From Armatimonadota bacterium (GTDB taxonomy: Bacteria; Armatimonadota; Fimbriimonadia; Fimbriimonadales; Fimbriimonadaceae), in the NCBI GenBank assembly GCA_020438215.1, contig JAGQUX010000001.1, positions 1 to 64,000 of the forward strand: DNA of 64,000 bases, read 5' to 3'. The stretch's first letter is position 1. Each line of letters opens with the position of its first letter. Made by a program: the position numbers and the translations under genes. This document shows positions 1 to 7,992 of the stretch, piece by piece. Below the pieces are notes generated by a model. That model had not been told where the DNA came from. It saw only the letters and a list, made by a program, of their open reading frames with translations, and ran no database searches.

Positions 1-184
1 CTACGCCTAAGCGATCAAAAGTATCACGCAAGAACATCATGGTGCGTCCATTTCTCAGAACAGGTGGAAAGCGCCCATCGTCGCGAACACCATCAATATA
101 GATAGAAATTTCTTGGGCATGAGAAAATGCCGCCATAAGCGCGAAAAGAGATGATAAAACAAACTTTTGACCAATCTTAGCCAT
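1..184 (-). CDS. Secreted stalk protein with copper amine oxidase N-terminal-like domain (partial)
   Basis: The reading frame starts at the ATG complementary to 182-184 and runs open off the left edge, so only about 61 N-terminal residues are seen. Residues 1-23 form a signal peptide (MAKIGQKFV, hydrophobic core, then SHAQ). The mature start reads ISIYIDGVRDDGRFPPVLRN followed by GRTMMFLRDTFDRLG. This is the repeat signature of the copper amine oxidase N-terminal domain (PF07833), an all-beta stalk module of surface proteins: a strand, an insert ending in P, then NGRTMVPLR-type text. The start is supported by a TAATCT -10 box six bases upstream. What the rest of the protein does cannot be seen. 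Confidence 0.72.
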   Translation of the reverse strand, partial: MAKIGQKFVLSSLFALMAAFSHAQEISIYIDGVRDDGRFPPVLRNGRTMMFLRDTFDRLGV

Positions 185-190
185 GTACTA

Positions 191-196
191 AGATTA
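191..196 (-). promoter_or_regulatory. -10 box of leaderless promoter for the left-edge gene
   Basis: Minus-strand TAATCT lies six bases before the ATG at 184. There is no Shine-Dalgarno sequence between them. This matches the leaderless pattern seen at many operon heads in the window. Confidence 0.5.
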
Positions 197-232
197 CCAA
201 GAAACCAATCATGAATAATTCGTGAGGATTCG

Positions 233-802
233 TTAGTCCCGGGGAATAAAGCATCCAACCGCAGCCGTGGCTCGCTCCGAAACAGGCTTGCCAGCTAGAA
301 TCTCATCCAGGGCAACGCGCAGGTCACGTCGATAGCCCTCTTTCACCCGGCCATGCTCGATGTTTTGATCATCAATACGACCTCGATAAAGAAGTTTGTA
401 ATCCTTACTAATTACGGCAACTTCTGGTGTTACCGAGATATTCAATGCCTCAACAAGCTTCTTATTCGGATCAAGTACTATGGGGAATTCCAAACCATAA
501 TCATTACCATGCTTCACAGCAGTGTCAGCATAGTGCTCGGCTGAACCTAAATACACTCGATAAAACGGGATTTTCTTTTCAATATATTCGTTATAGATTC
601 GCTTGATTTCCGGGGCATATCGATTAGCAATCGGGCAATCATGAGAAAGAAAAATAAGAACCGAGCATGGCCCCGCAGGCTCCTGCAACTTGAACGGATC
701 ACCCGTCACCTCGGTCGCCCCAGATAGATTCACTTTCCCTACCGGAAACGAACGATCCTGCCCCAGAATAACACTTGCCACCAATGTCGCCAGAATTGCC
801 AT
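233..802 (-). CDS. Secreted redoxin (thioredoxin-fold, AhpC/TSA-like), paralogue of the gene at 16348
   Basis: A 189-residue protein with a short N-terminal signal (MAILATLVASVILG). It then has a thioredoxin-like fold with the active-site segment IFLSHDCPIANRY around residues 49-61, which carries a single Cys rather than CxxC. The cis-Pro region is ISVTPEVAV. The C-terminus carries a second conserved Cys in AVGCFIP. Redoxins of this type are common in Planctomycetes-like genomes, often beside or fused to cytochrome c and copper monooxygenase domains. Here the divergent neighbour is exactly such a cytochrome c protein. Substrate and electron donor are unknown. A perfect TATAAT six bases before the ATG indicates a leaderless transcript. 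Confidence 0.82.
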   Translation of the reverse strand: MAILATLVASVILGQDRSFPVGKVNLSGATEVTGDPFKLQEPAGPCSVLIFLSHDCPIANRYAPEIKRIYNEYIEKKIPFYRVYLGSAEHYADTAVKHGNDYGLEFPIVLDPNKKLVEALNISVTPEVAVISKDYKLLYRGRIDDQNIEHGRVKEGYRRDLRVALDEILAGKPVSERATAAVGCFIPRD

Positions 803-808
803 ACCTTC

Positions 809-814
809 ATTATA
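809..814 (-). promoter_or_regulatory. -10 box of redoxin gene
   Basis: TATAAT on the minus strand, six bases before the redoxin start at 802. The intervening GAAGGT could also act as a weak ribosome-binding site. Confidence 0.55.
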
Positions 815-844
815 TCAGGAAAACCAATTCGCAAACTTGACGAG

Positions 845-850
845 TATAAT
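845..850 (+). promoter_or_regulatory. -10 box of the cytochrome c gene
   Basis: TATAAT on the plus strand. If this promoter obeys the six-base leaderless spacing seen elsewhere, translation would begin at position 857, where the in-frame codon is ATC rather than ATG/GTG/TTG. Confidence 0.5.
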
Positions 851-886
851 GTAATCATCAAAGCGGTAACGATCACAACTTCCATA

Positions 887-2077
887 GTGGGACTGGCGAC
901 ATTTCTTTTTGGCATTTCCAGCCAAGGAGTACCGCCGCAAGAAACAGTCACTTATCATCAAGACATTGAGCCGATGTTCTACAGGCATTGCATGCCTTGC
1001 CACGGTGCGGGTGGAAGTGGCCCGTTCCCACTTGAAACTTACGAGCAAGTCCGCGACCGGTCAGAGTTGGTTCGGTTTCAAGTTCTTGGCAAAACAATGC
1101 CGCCCCCTGCCCCATTTAGTGATCAAGGTTTCTTCTCCCACTTCACACCCCTTAACGATGAACAGTTAGTTAAATACCAACTTTGGATTCGGCAAGGTAA
1201 ACAAAAAGGCGATCAATATACATGGAATCCCAAGCCATTCGGCATGCCAGTGGAGTGGGAAACTCTTAAGCAGATCGGCCAAGAACATGTCAAGGATGAT
1301 GGCCCACGATACTGGAAAGTGATTAAATATCAGCTTCCCAATGAGCCCATTCGTCTGAGCGAACTCCGCCTAACTCCAAGTGCTAAGAAGGCTTTCCGTT
1401 CAGCAACAATTGCCTATTTTGATAAGAGTGATGCGCGCGTCGATCAGCTACCAAAAGAGCCAGCATCAGTGCTCCCTATTCCGGGCGAATTGATTCTAGG
1501 AAGTTGGGCCCCCGGTTACAAAGACATCAAATTCCGAAATGAAGCTACGCCCGTATTATCTCCTGGCGGAACCCTTGTTGTCCTCGCACAGTTTCAGCCT
1601 TCTGGCAAACCAGAATCAGCAGATCTTAAAGTAGATTACAAGAATCTATTCCTAGCGAAGGGCCGCTACGGTCTGAAGAACCTCACACTTTCCAAAGATC
1701 ATTTTGAGATTCCCGCCGGAGAAGCCCCTATTTTCGATCTGGAAACGATCATGCCAGAAGATGGAACACTCGTCAGCCTGATCCCCGAAGCCAGATTCTA
1801 CTGCGCAAAAATCACCGTCAGTGCCATTACCCCCGACAATAAGGAGATTCTCCTTTTTGACACTCAACGTTGGGATCCTTACTGGATTGGAAACTACCAA
1901 TTCGGAAAAGAAATCAAGTTGCCAAAAGGAACTCGCATTCTCGCAAAATTTCAATACAACAATGACGACAAATGCGCAATGAACGAAGGGCGGACTCCAG
2001 AACCTATCTTTTCAGGTCTGGGGATAGAAAAAGAGGTCTGCCGACTGCACATTAAGTACTCGGCAGACCTCAAGTAA
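887..2077 (+). CDS. Secreted cytochrome c protein with degenerate copper-monooxygenase-like C-terminal domain
   Basis: The first canonical start is GTG at 887 (396 residues). In frame upstream from an ATC at 857 the protein would begin MKAVTITSIVGLATFLFG, a far better signal peptide. A class I c-type heme site CMPCHG lies near residue 36, with a candidate axial Met in GKTMPPPAP. This heme domain is the kind fused in other bacteria to copper type II ascorbate-dependent monooxygenases. The C-terminal part keeps the family's framework (IPEARFYCAKITVSAI, LFDTQRWDPYWIGNYQF, LPKGTRILAKFQYNND), but where active enzymes have a copper-binding HxH segment it reads EARFYC. I infer an electron-transfer or structural role rather than monooxygenase activity. 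The divergent redoxin at 802 is a likely partner. Confidence 0.7.
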   Translation: MGLATFLFGISSQGVPPQETVTYHQDIEPMFYRHCMPCHGAGGSGPFPLETYEQVRDRSELVRFQVLGKTMPPPAPFSDQGFFSHFTPLNDEQLVKYQLWIRQGKQKGDQYTWNPKPFGMPVEWETLKQIGQEHVKDDGPRYWKVIKYQLPNEPIRLSELRLTPSAKKAFRSATIAYFDKSDARVDQLPKEPASVLPIPGELILGSWAPGYKDIKFRNEATPVLSPGGTLVVLAQFQPSGKPESADLKVDYKNLFLAKGRYGLKNLTLSKDHFEIPAGEAPIFDLETIMPEDGTLVSLIPEARFYCAKITVSAITPDNKEILLFDTQRWDPYWIGNYQFGKEIKLPKGTRILAKFQYNNDDKCAMNEGRTPEPIFSGLGIEKEVCRLHIKYSADLK

Positions 2078-2090
2078 TCTCAATCGGTTC

Positions 2091-3770
2091 TTATCGCTCT
2101 ACACGAACTTCAAACTGATCAAGGCTAACAGAAATGTGGCCACCAACATTGAACCGGTCGGTATATCGAACTCGGAACTTGATTGCACGATTGGATTGGT
2201 TTACATAGTCTTGGAAGTTGCTCACCAAGAAATTACTGTGCACAGTGTAGAAGGATTTGATAATCCTCTTAGTAGACAATTCACACTGACCAGTAGTCCA
2301 GTTATAGACATCAATTTCTTGTCCGAGACCTTCAATATTTGTCTTCGCAACAGATTTGAAATCGACGCGAATCGGCTTGGTATCGTAGCACTGATAAGTG
2401 AGTTCAAATGAAACCTGATCAACTGCTTCACCAGCACCATCATTCGACATCGTCAAAACGGCACCGTCCTCGTCATTTATATTCCCAAGGGAACCGCTTT
2501 CGATAAAACCAGTGAGCAATTGGAAATTAGCCGGCAGTACAGTTCGAGTTGTCGCTTGCCGCGGATCTAATACATAAAATCCTGTATTGATATCACTCAC
2601 AATAACATTCCCGCTTTCGAAGTAAGGATATGTGCTCCATGCTCCATTGTATCCGCGGTCATCATTTGCCGGGTACGTGTCATAGAATCCAGTGCGAACC
2701 GGATTTGTCGGGCTTTGAATATCAAAAATCTGCAGCCCTGATCGATAGTTCGCTTGGAACGTAAAACCATCAACAACATATTGGTTGTGGTCAATCGCTG
2801 GCAGTCCCGTAGTAAAGAACTTTACAAATACAGGATTTGCCAAATCTTGGACATCAAAGATGATCGATCGAGTTTCTTGTTGAAGTTGCGACTCATCAAA
2901 TTCGTCGTCTACGTAAAGATACCGACCATCTGCACTCACCCAACCCTGGTGACAGTAGCCCATGTTTGCATATGTCGCGGTAGAAAGCTTGACCGGGTTC
3001 TGCTTATCGGTCATATCGTAAATGTCAACGCCGCGGCTTTCACTAAACCCAAACCAGATTTGCTTCCCTGCCCAAGGCCCCGATGTGTAGTTGTAAACAA
3101 CAGCATCGTGGTGATAGTTTGTCGTCATCGAACTTGCTGGACTGACATCAACTGGATTCGCCGGATCAGTCAGATCAAAGCAAACAGTTGTTCGGGAGCC
3201 GGATTGTCGAGAACCAACAGTGTATAGGAAGCCATTCTGTTCGTCGATCACAACATTGTGCGATCGGCCCGGATTACTGATAGTTTTCACCAAAGTAACA
3301 ACGCCGCTATCAATTTGCGACATATCAATCACCTGAACTCCGGTGCCAGACGTTTCGGTCACAACATAAGCGTGGTGACCATAAACTTTGATGTCACCCC
3401 AAGTGGACGAGCTGTGCGGAATCTGAGCAACAATCACCGGGCTGCTTGGATTCGTGATTTCAACAAAAGCAACTTGGTTGTTCAAGCCCACGAGCGCGTA
3501 TTCGCGACCAGAAGGAGAGGTGTATCCCCAGCAGTCGTTTCCGGAGCTAGCACCAAATGTACTGAGATCAAGGTGAGCCTTCAGCTCAACGCCGCTATCC
3601 AAGGCACTGGAAAACCTGATACCACCGATATTGCCACCGCCAATTTGTCCTTTTGGTCCTCCGCCTAAGGTTTGACCACCTTTGTCGGGGATGCCCCGAA
3701 ATTGGCTCCAACCAGCGGTCGCAACAGCTGCGATACTGATGACGAGACACGTTCGTGCAAAATTCTTCAT
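2091..3770 (-). CDS. Secreted beta-propeller protein, choice-of-anchor B / LVIVD-repeat family
   Basis: A 559-residue protein. The ATG at 3770 (MKNFARTCLVISIAAVATAGW) is chosen over one eight codons earlier because it gives a clean signal peptide and has GAGAGGG upstream. The body contains repeats of the LVIVD type: ALVGLNNQVAFVEITNPSSP, AYVVTETSGTGVQVIDMSQI, then LYTVG, DIYDMTDKQNPVKL, IFDVQDLANPVFV, LQIFDIQSPTNPVRTGFYDT and FYVLDPRQ. Each gives one propeller blade with a D-x-x-(D/N)P turn. Choice-of-anchor B proteins are extracytoplasmic, and their ligand is unknown. About the last 130 residues form a beta-rich C-terminal domain with no recognisable sorting signal. This gene uses a Shine-Dalgarno leader, unlike many of its neighbours. 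Confidence 0.8.
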   Translation of the reverse strand: MKNFARTCLVISIAAVATAGWSQFRGIPDKGGQTLGGGPKGQIGGGNIGGIRFSSALDSGVELKAHLDLSTFGASSGNDCWGYTSPSGREYALVGLNNQVAFVEITNPSSPVIVAQIPHSSSTWGDIKVYGHHAYVVTETSGTGVQVIDMSQIDSGVVTLVKTISNPGRSHNVVIDEQNGFLYTVGSRQSGSRTTVCFDLTDPANPVDVSPASSMTTNYHHDAVVYNYTSGPWAGKQIWFGFSESRGVDIYDMTDKQNPVKLSTATYANMGYCHQGWVSADGRYLYVDDEFDESQLQQETRSIIFDVQDLANPVFVKFFTTGLPAIDHNQYVVDGFTFQANYRSGLQIFDIQSPTNPVRTGFYDTYPANDDRGYNGAWSTYPYFESGNVIVSDINTGFYVLDPRQATTRTVLPANFQLLTGFIESGSLGNINDEDGAVLTMSNDGAGEAVDQVSFELTYQCYDTKPIRVDFKSVAKTNIEGLGQEIDVYNWTTGQCELSTKRIIKSFYTVHSNFLVSNFQDYVNQSNRAIKFRVRYTDRFNVGGHISVSLDQFEVRVER

Positions 3771-3945
3771 TTCATAACCCTCTCGAATATCCAACGATGT
3801 TCGATCAATCTTCAGTATACGAGAGAGTTGGTTGCGATGTCAAAAAGTTCAACAAACACCTGTGAACTTTAACAGGATCGAGTTTTTTGCTTGATTTCCC
3901 CTCAATCTCGGCATAAGCCGACCGCCTCCCGGTAATCTTCGTGGC

Positions 3946-6900
3946 ATGCTTTCGCTACTTGTTGCAAGCCTGATTTCTACGCAAGCCAATACTCCGGAGC
4001 GCCCCCGAGACATTTGGGTGTTCCGTTCCGTTCTGGATAAACATGCGCGCATGATGACGGTCGCGCTGGACAAAAACCTCTGGATCGCTTACGATGCCAC
4101 CTATTGCGGACTCTACAAAGCCTGGACTGGAGACGTCAAATTTGATGGCGCGGTCTATACGACAGTCCATGGGCCGCAACCAACCGCACAGGGTCTTCCC
4201 TACATTCACAACGATCCCGACACAACGACTTGGACTTTCGTTCCGACTAACGGCAAAGCGGTGCCACTGAAGCCCACGTTCAAGGGCTACACGGTTAAAA
4301 ACAATAAGGTCGCGATCAAGTATGAAATCCCAATGGCGAACGGTCGCAAAGCAACCGTGATCGAGCACCCCGAATACGATGGAAGCCGCGAAGGCACTGT
4401 CGGTTTCGAGCGCGTTTTTGAAGTCAGCGGACTGACGGGTGGTTCCCTCGCGATCAATGTCCGAAACCAGGGCCTGAAACGAGGGCTCGGCGTCAAAACG
4501 GACTCCGTTTTCAAGACGCTCGGTACCGACAATGAATGGACAAACTCTCAATTCATCATCAACAAGAACGGTGAATCTCGCCTGACCATGTATTTCGAGC
4601 CGCTGAAGATGGCGGTGGCGAATACAACACCGCTCCCCGCTCCGAAGCCTGTTCAGCAACAAGACGAATCGAAAGAACGCGAGCCTGGTTTGGCACTACG
4701 TCTTTATAACATCGGCGAATCGATGGCGCAACTCCCTAAGCTTGTGCCTGGACAAACCGCCAACGTCAACACCGTCATTCCAACGGTGAATCTCTCCGGC
4801 GCGGACGCTTTCTTCGGACTGACCGATCAGTTCTACTTGGAGATCACGGGCTACGTCAAGATTCCGGTCGCAGGCAAGTACACCTTCAAGCTGGCCTCTG
4901 ACGATGGCAGCGAAATGTCGTTCGACGGCAAGGTCGCAATTAGCCACGATGGTCTTCACTCAGCCTATCCGCCAGATGGAGAAAAGACGGTCACCCTCGA
5001 TCTAGATGCGAAGGAATACCCGATCCTTGTTCGCATGTTCGAGAACGCAGGAGACGAAGCGGTTATCCTGAGTTGGAAGAAACCAGGCGATTCCGACTTT
5101 GAAATCGTGCCGACTTCCGTCCTTTCCACACCAAAAGGCGAAGTCCGCGTTACCGCTCCAGGCAAGAAGCGCATCTACGGACAAATCCCCACCCGACAAG
5201 GAGATCGCCGTCCGTTAGAAAGCGTCCACCCCAGCTATAAACTCTCGACTGTCCGACCAGAAAACTTCCATCCTCGTGTGGGCGGCATTACCTTCCGCCG
5301 TGATGGAACGATGGTGGTCTGCACCTGGGATCCTGATGGCGCCGTCTACGAAATCACCAACTACAAGGGTGATCAGAAGGACATCAAGGTCAAGCGGATT
5401 GCCGCAGGGCTCGCTGAACCGCTCGGCCTCCTGACGGTTGGCAACGATCTGTTCGTGCTTCAAAAGCAAGAGCTGACCCAGCTGATTGATAACGACGGCG
5501 ACGGACAAATCGACGAATTCAAGTGCATCGCCAACGGCTGGGGTGTGACTTCAAACTTCCACGAATTTGCGTTCGGTCTGGTTTATAGCAAAGGCAAGTT
5601 CTACGCAAACCTTGCCACCGCAATCAATCCGGGTGGTAGCTCCACCAAGCCGCAAAACCCCGATCGCGGTCGCACGATTGAGATTTCCAAAGATGGAACT
5701 TATCGGTTCATTGCTGCTGGACTTCGCACCCCGAACGGCATCGGTTTCGGTGCGGGCGGACGAATCTTCGTTTCCGATAACCAAGGTGACTGGCTCCCCA
5801 GTTCCAAGATCCTGCTCCTTCAGGAAGGCGCATTCTGGGGTAACCGATCGGTTGATCCAGTCGGAACCAAGGACATCAAGGACACACCTCCGGTTGTGTG
5901 GCTGCCGCAAAACGAAATCGGCAACTCACCTAGCCAAATCGCCGCTTTGGATCACGGCGTATACCGCGGGCAGATGGTGCACGGTGACGTCACCCACGGA
6001 GGCCTCAAGCGGGTCTTTGTTGAATATGTCAATGGCGTCGCTCAAGGCTGTGTCTTCCGATTCACCCAAGGGCTGGAAGCGGGCATCAACCGCGTCGTCG
6101 TTGGTCCAGACAAGGCGTTCTATGTCGGTGGTATCGGCTCCTCGGGCAACTGGGGACAAACCGGCAAGGCCTCGTACGGACTCCAGCGTCTTGAGTTCAC
6201 CGGCAAATCAACATTTGAAATGCTGGCCGTTCGTGCAAAGGCAAACGGTATGGAAATCGAGTTCACCGAGCCACTCGGTGAAAGTAGCGGCTACTTACCA
6301 ACTGACTACGCAGTTCAGCAATGGCGATACGTTCCTACGGAAGAGTACGGCGGCCCGAAAATCGACGAAGAAACCCTGACGATCAAAAGCGTGACGCTCA
6401 GCGATGATCGCACCAAGGCGTTCCTAGAGGTTCCTGGTCTGAAAGCAGGACACGTTGTTTATGTTCTGCTTCACCCGACCGTCGCAAACGGTAACGGGCA
6501 AGCGGCATGGACAACCGAAGGTTGGTACACCCTCAACGAGCTTCCGAAGGCGAAAGGCAAAGTTGCTCCCGCCCGCACGACTCAGATCACCCCGGCTCGA
6601 GAAGCTGGTTTCCGACCGCTCCTTGAGAACGGCGACCTCTTCAAGTTCCGTGGCTATAAGGATGAGCAAATCCCTGCGGGATGGTCGGCAGAAGGCGACA
6701 CTCTTGCCTATACACCGGGCAAGGGCGGCGGCGACATCATGACCGAGAGCACCTACGCAGACTTCGACCTGCGATTCCAATGGCAAGTCTCCGAAGGCGG
6801 CAACTCAGGCGTGATGTACCGGGTCAGCAACAACCATAACTATCCGTGGGAAACCGGTGCGGAATTCCAAGTGCTGGATAATGTCCGCCATGCAGATGGG

Positions 6901-7203
6901 GCGAATCCATTCACAAGCGCGGCGAGTTGCTACGCCCTCTTCGAGCCAGCATTCGATGCAACACGCCCGGTCGGGATGTGGAACGATGCTCGCATCGTGG
7001 CACGCGGAACCAAGATCGAGCACTATCTGAACGGAATCCTCGTCACCAGCTACGACACCGCCTCCGATGAGTGGGCACGGCGAATGAGCGAATCTAAGTT
7101 CAAAGATATGCCGGACTTCGCGAAGAACCGCGAAGGGTACATCGTGTTCCAAGACCACGGGGACTTGGTGCGCTTCCGCGCCATCCGCATCCGGCGACTG
7201 TAA
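3946..7203 (+). CDS. Large secreted multidomain protein: PA14 + sugar-dehydrogenase-like propeller + DUF1080
   Basis: 1085 residues with a short signal peptide (MLSLLVASLISTQAN). Residues 20-235 form a domain of unknown family. A PA14 carbohydrate-binding domain lies at about 246-390 (FYLEITGYVKIPVAGKYTFK, then LASDDGSEMSFDGK). A six-bladed propeller like glucose/sorbosone dehydrogenase or membrane-bound dehydrogenases follows at about 430-760 (GITFRRDGTMVVCTWDPDG, LIDNDGDGQIDEF, GLRTPNGIGFGAGGRIFVSD). A DUF1080 / 3-keto-disaccharide hydrolase-like jelly roll spans about 885-1085 (STYADFDLRFQWQVSEGGNS, GVMYRVSNN, GAEFQVLDN). This domain string is typical of polysaccharide-degrading secreted proteins in Planctomycetes, Verrucomicrobia and Armatimonadota. 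A catalytic role on oligosaccharides is inferred, not shown. TAATCT ends seven bases before the ATG. Confidence 0.82.
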   Translation: MLSLLVASLISTQANTPERPRDIWVFRSVLDKHARMMTVALDKNLWIAYDATYCGLYKAWTGDVKFDGAVYTTVHGPQPTAQGLPYIHNDPDTTTWTFVPTNGKAVPLKPTFKGYTVKNNKVAIKYEIPMANGRKATVIEHPEYDGSREGTVGFERVFEVSGLTGGSLAINVRNQGLKRGLGVKTDSVFKTLGTDNEWTNSQFIINKNGESRLTMYFEPLKMAVANTTPLPAPKPVQQQDESKEREPGLALRLYNIGESMAQLPKLVPGQTANVNTVIPTVNLSGADAFFGLTDQFYLEITGYVKIPVAGKYTFKLASDDGSEMSFDGKVAISHDGLHSAYPPDGEKTVTLDLDAKEYPILVRMFENAGDEAVILSWKKPGDSDFEIVPTSVLSTPKGEVRVTAPGKKRIYGQIPTRQGDRRPLESVHPSYKLSTVRPENFHPRVGGITFRRDGTMVVCTWDPDGAVYEITNYKGDQKDIKVKRIAAGLAEPLGLLTVGNDLFVLQKQELTQLIDNDGDGQIDEFKCIANGWGVTSNFHEFAFGLVYSKGKFYANLATAINPGGSSTKPQNPDRGRTIEISKDGTYRFIAAGLRTPNGIGFGAGGRIFVSDNQGDWLPSSKILLLQEGAFWGNRSVDPVGTKDIKDTPPVVWLPQNEIGNSPSQIAALDHGVYRGQMVHGDVTHGGLKRVFVEYVNGVAQGCVFRFTQGLEAGINRVVVGPDKAFYVGGIGSSGNWGQTGKASYGLQRLEFTGKSTFEMLAVRAKANGMEIEFTEPLGESSGYLPTDYAVQQWRYVPTEEYGGPKIDEETLTIKSVTLSDDRTKAFLEVPGLKAGHVVYVLLHPTVANGNGQAAWTTEGWYTLNELPKAKGKVAPARTTQITPAREAGFRPLLENGDLFKFRGYKDEQIPAGWSAEGDTLAYTPGKGGGDIMTESTYADFDLRFQWQVSEGGNSGVMYRVSNNHNYPWETGAEFQVLDNVRHADGANPFTSAASCYALFEPAFDATRPVGMWNDARIVARGTKIEHYLNGILVTSYDTASDEWARRMSESKFKDMPDFAKNREGYIVFQDHGDLVRFRAIRIRRL

Positions 7204-7205
7204 TT

Positions 7206-7221
7206 ACCGGATGAGTCCGGT
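7206..7221. terminator. Short perfect hairpin between convergent genes
   Basis: ACCGGA and TCCGGT form a six-base-pair stem with a TGAG loop just after the stop of the 1085-residue gene. No U tract follows, so termination by this hairpin is uncertain. Confidence 0.3.
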
Positions 7222-7227
7222 GGATTG

Positions 7228-7896
7228 CTACTCTAAATCAAAGTACTGATCCACCGGGCTCTGATTATCATAAAACTGCCCGAGGCGAAGCCGTTTCGCG
7301 TGGCCATCCGCCCAAAAGATCGTCGCCCCAAGCGCAAACGTTGGGTCAGGGCGACCCCAGCAATCCGTATCCGCCGCCGATGGCGGAAGCAAGTGCTTCC
7401 CATCATCTCCACACCAGGACCCCTCTATGCTGGCCTTAGCTGAGCTGAACACCACCGTTTCTGCTGGTGAACCAAGAGCCGTGCTTGCCACAGCTCGATG
7501 ACCATCGAAGTTGCTGAAATCAGGCAGGATGTCGGTCAGGTAAAGCTCGTTATAGCCAAAGTGGCTGGTGGGTTCCCCACTCAAATCTTTCTCAGAAACC
7601 TCAGAGCCTGGGCATAGCCAAATCTGCTTGTTCTTGACATAAGGATCAAGGATATCGAGCCAGAGATTGAATCCGGTATCCGTGGCATACGCCGCCAGGC
7701 AGAACGTGTCGTCGTAGTCGGCTTGATAGAGAAGCATAGCAATCCCCAGATTCCGTTGATTGCTCATGCACTGCGTCGCTTTTGCCGCGCCTTTAGCTCG
7801 AGCAAAGACGGGGAAGAGGATTGCCGCCAGAATTGCGATGATCGCAATAACAACGAGAAGTTCAATCAAAGTAAAGGCACGACGGGAACGAAACAC
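7228..7896 (-). CDS. Type II/IV pseudopilin-like protein with ADGH C-terminal motif
   Basis: 222 residues. The N-terminus [20 protein letters not shown] is a class III prepilin leader and hydrophobic helix, with Ala instead of the usual Gly before the cleavage point and Glu at +5. The rest resembles the DUF1559 / H-X9-DG pseudopilins abundant in Planctomycetes and Armatimonadota: conserved [20 protein letters not shown] near residues 44-63 and [16 protein letters not shown] near the C-terminus. It should be processed by a PilD-type peptidase and assembled into, or associated with, a type II secretion or type IV pilus-like apparatus. Nearby pilus machinery is absent. A second family member lies at 32387. 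Confidence 0.88.
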   Translation of the reverse strand: MFRSRRAFTLIELLVVIAIIAILAAILFPVFARAKGAAKATQCMSNQRNLGIAMLLYQADYDDTFCLAAYATDTGFNLWLDILDPYVKNKQIWLCPGSEVSEKDLSGEPTSHFGYNELYLTDILPDFSNFDGHRAVASTALGSPAETVVFSSAKASIEGSWCGDDGKHLLPPSAADTDCWGRPDPTFALGATIFWADGHAKRLRLGQFYDNQSPVDQYFDLE

Positions 7897-7935
7897 GCTC
7901 AGGATAATGACCTAAACCGACCGGACTTTGCAAAG

Positions 7936-7971
7936 AAAAAGCCGCGGGAGCATGACTCCAGCGGCTTTTTT
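7936..7971. terminator. Bidirectional intrinsic terminator
   Basis: GCCGC-GGAG stem with a CATGA loop and matching CTCC-GCGGC arm, flanked by AAAAA on the left and TTTTTT on the right. In the leftward direction it lies downstream of the ABC operon's last gene only if reading continues past its neighbour. It more likely insulates the pseudopilin promoter region at 7897-7935 from the ABC operon that ends at 7993. Confidence 0.6.
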
Positions 7972-7992
7972 AGTCATTTCCACACCATCCGA

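Noticed and set aside
5567-6379. 270-codon plus-strand frame inside the 1085-residue gene
   Set aside because: An alternative-frame shadow of the propeller domain; composition is Ser/Arg/Thr-rich without a motif.
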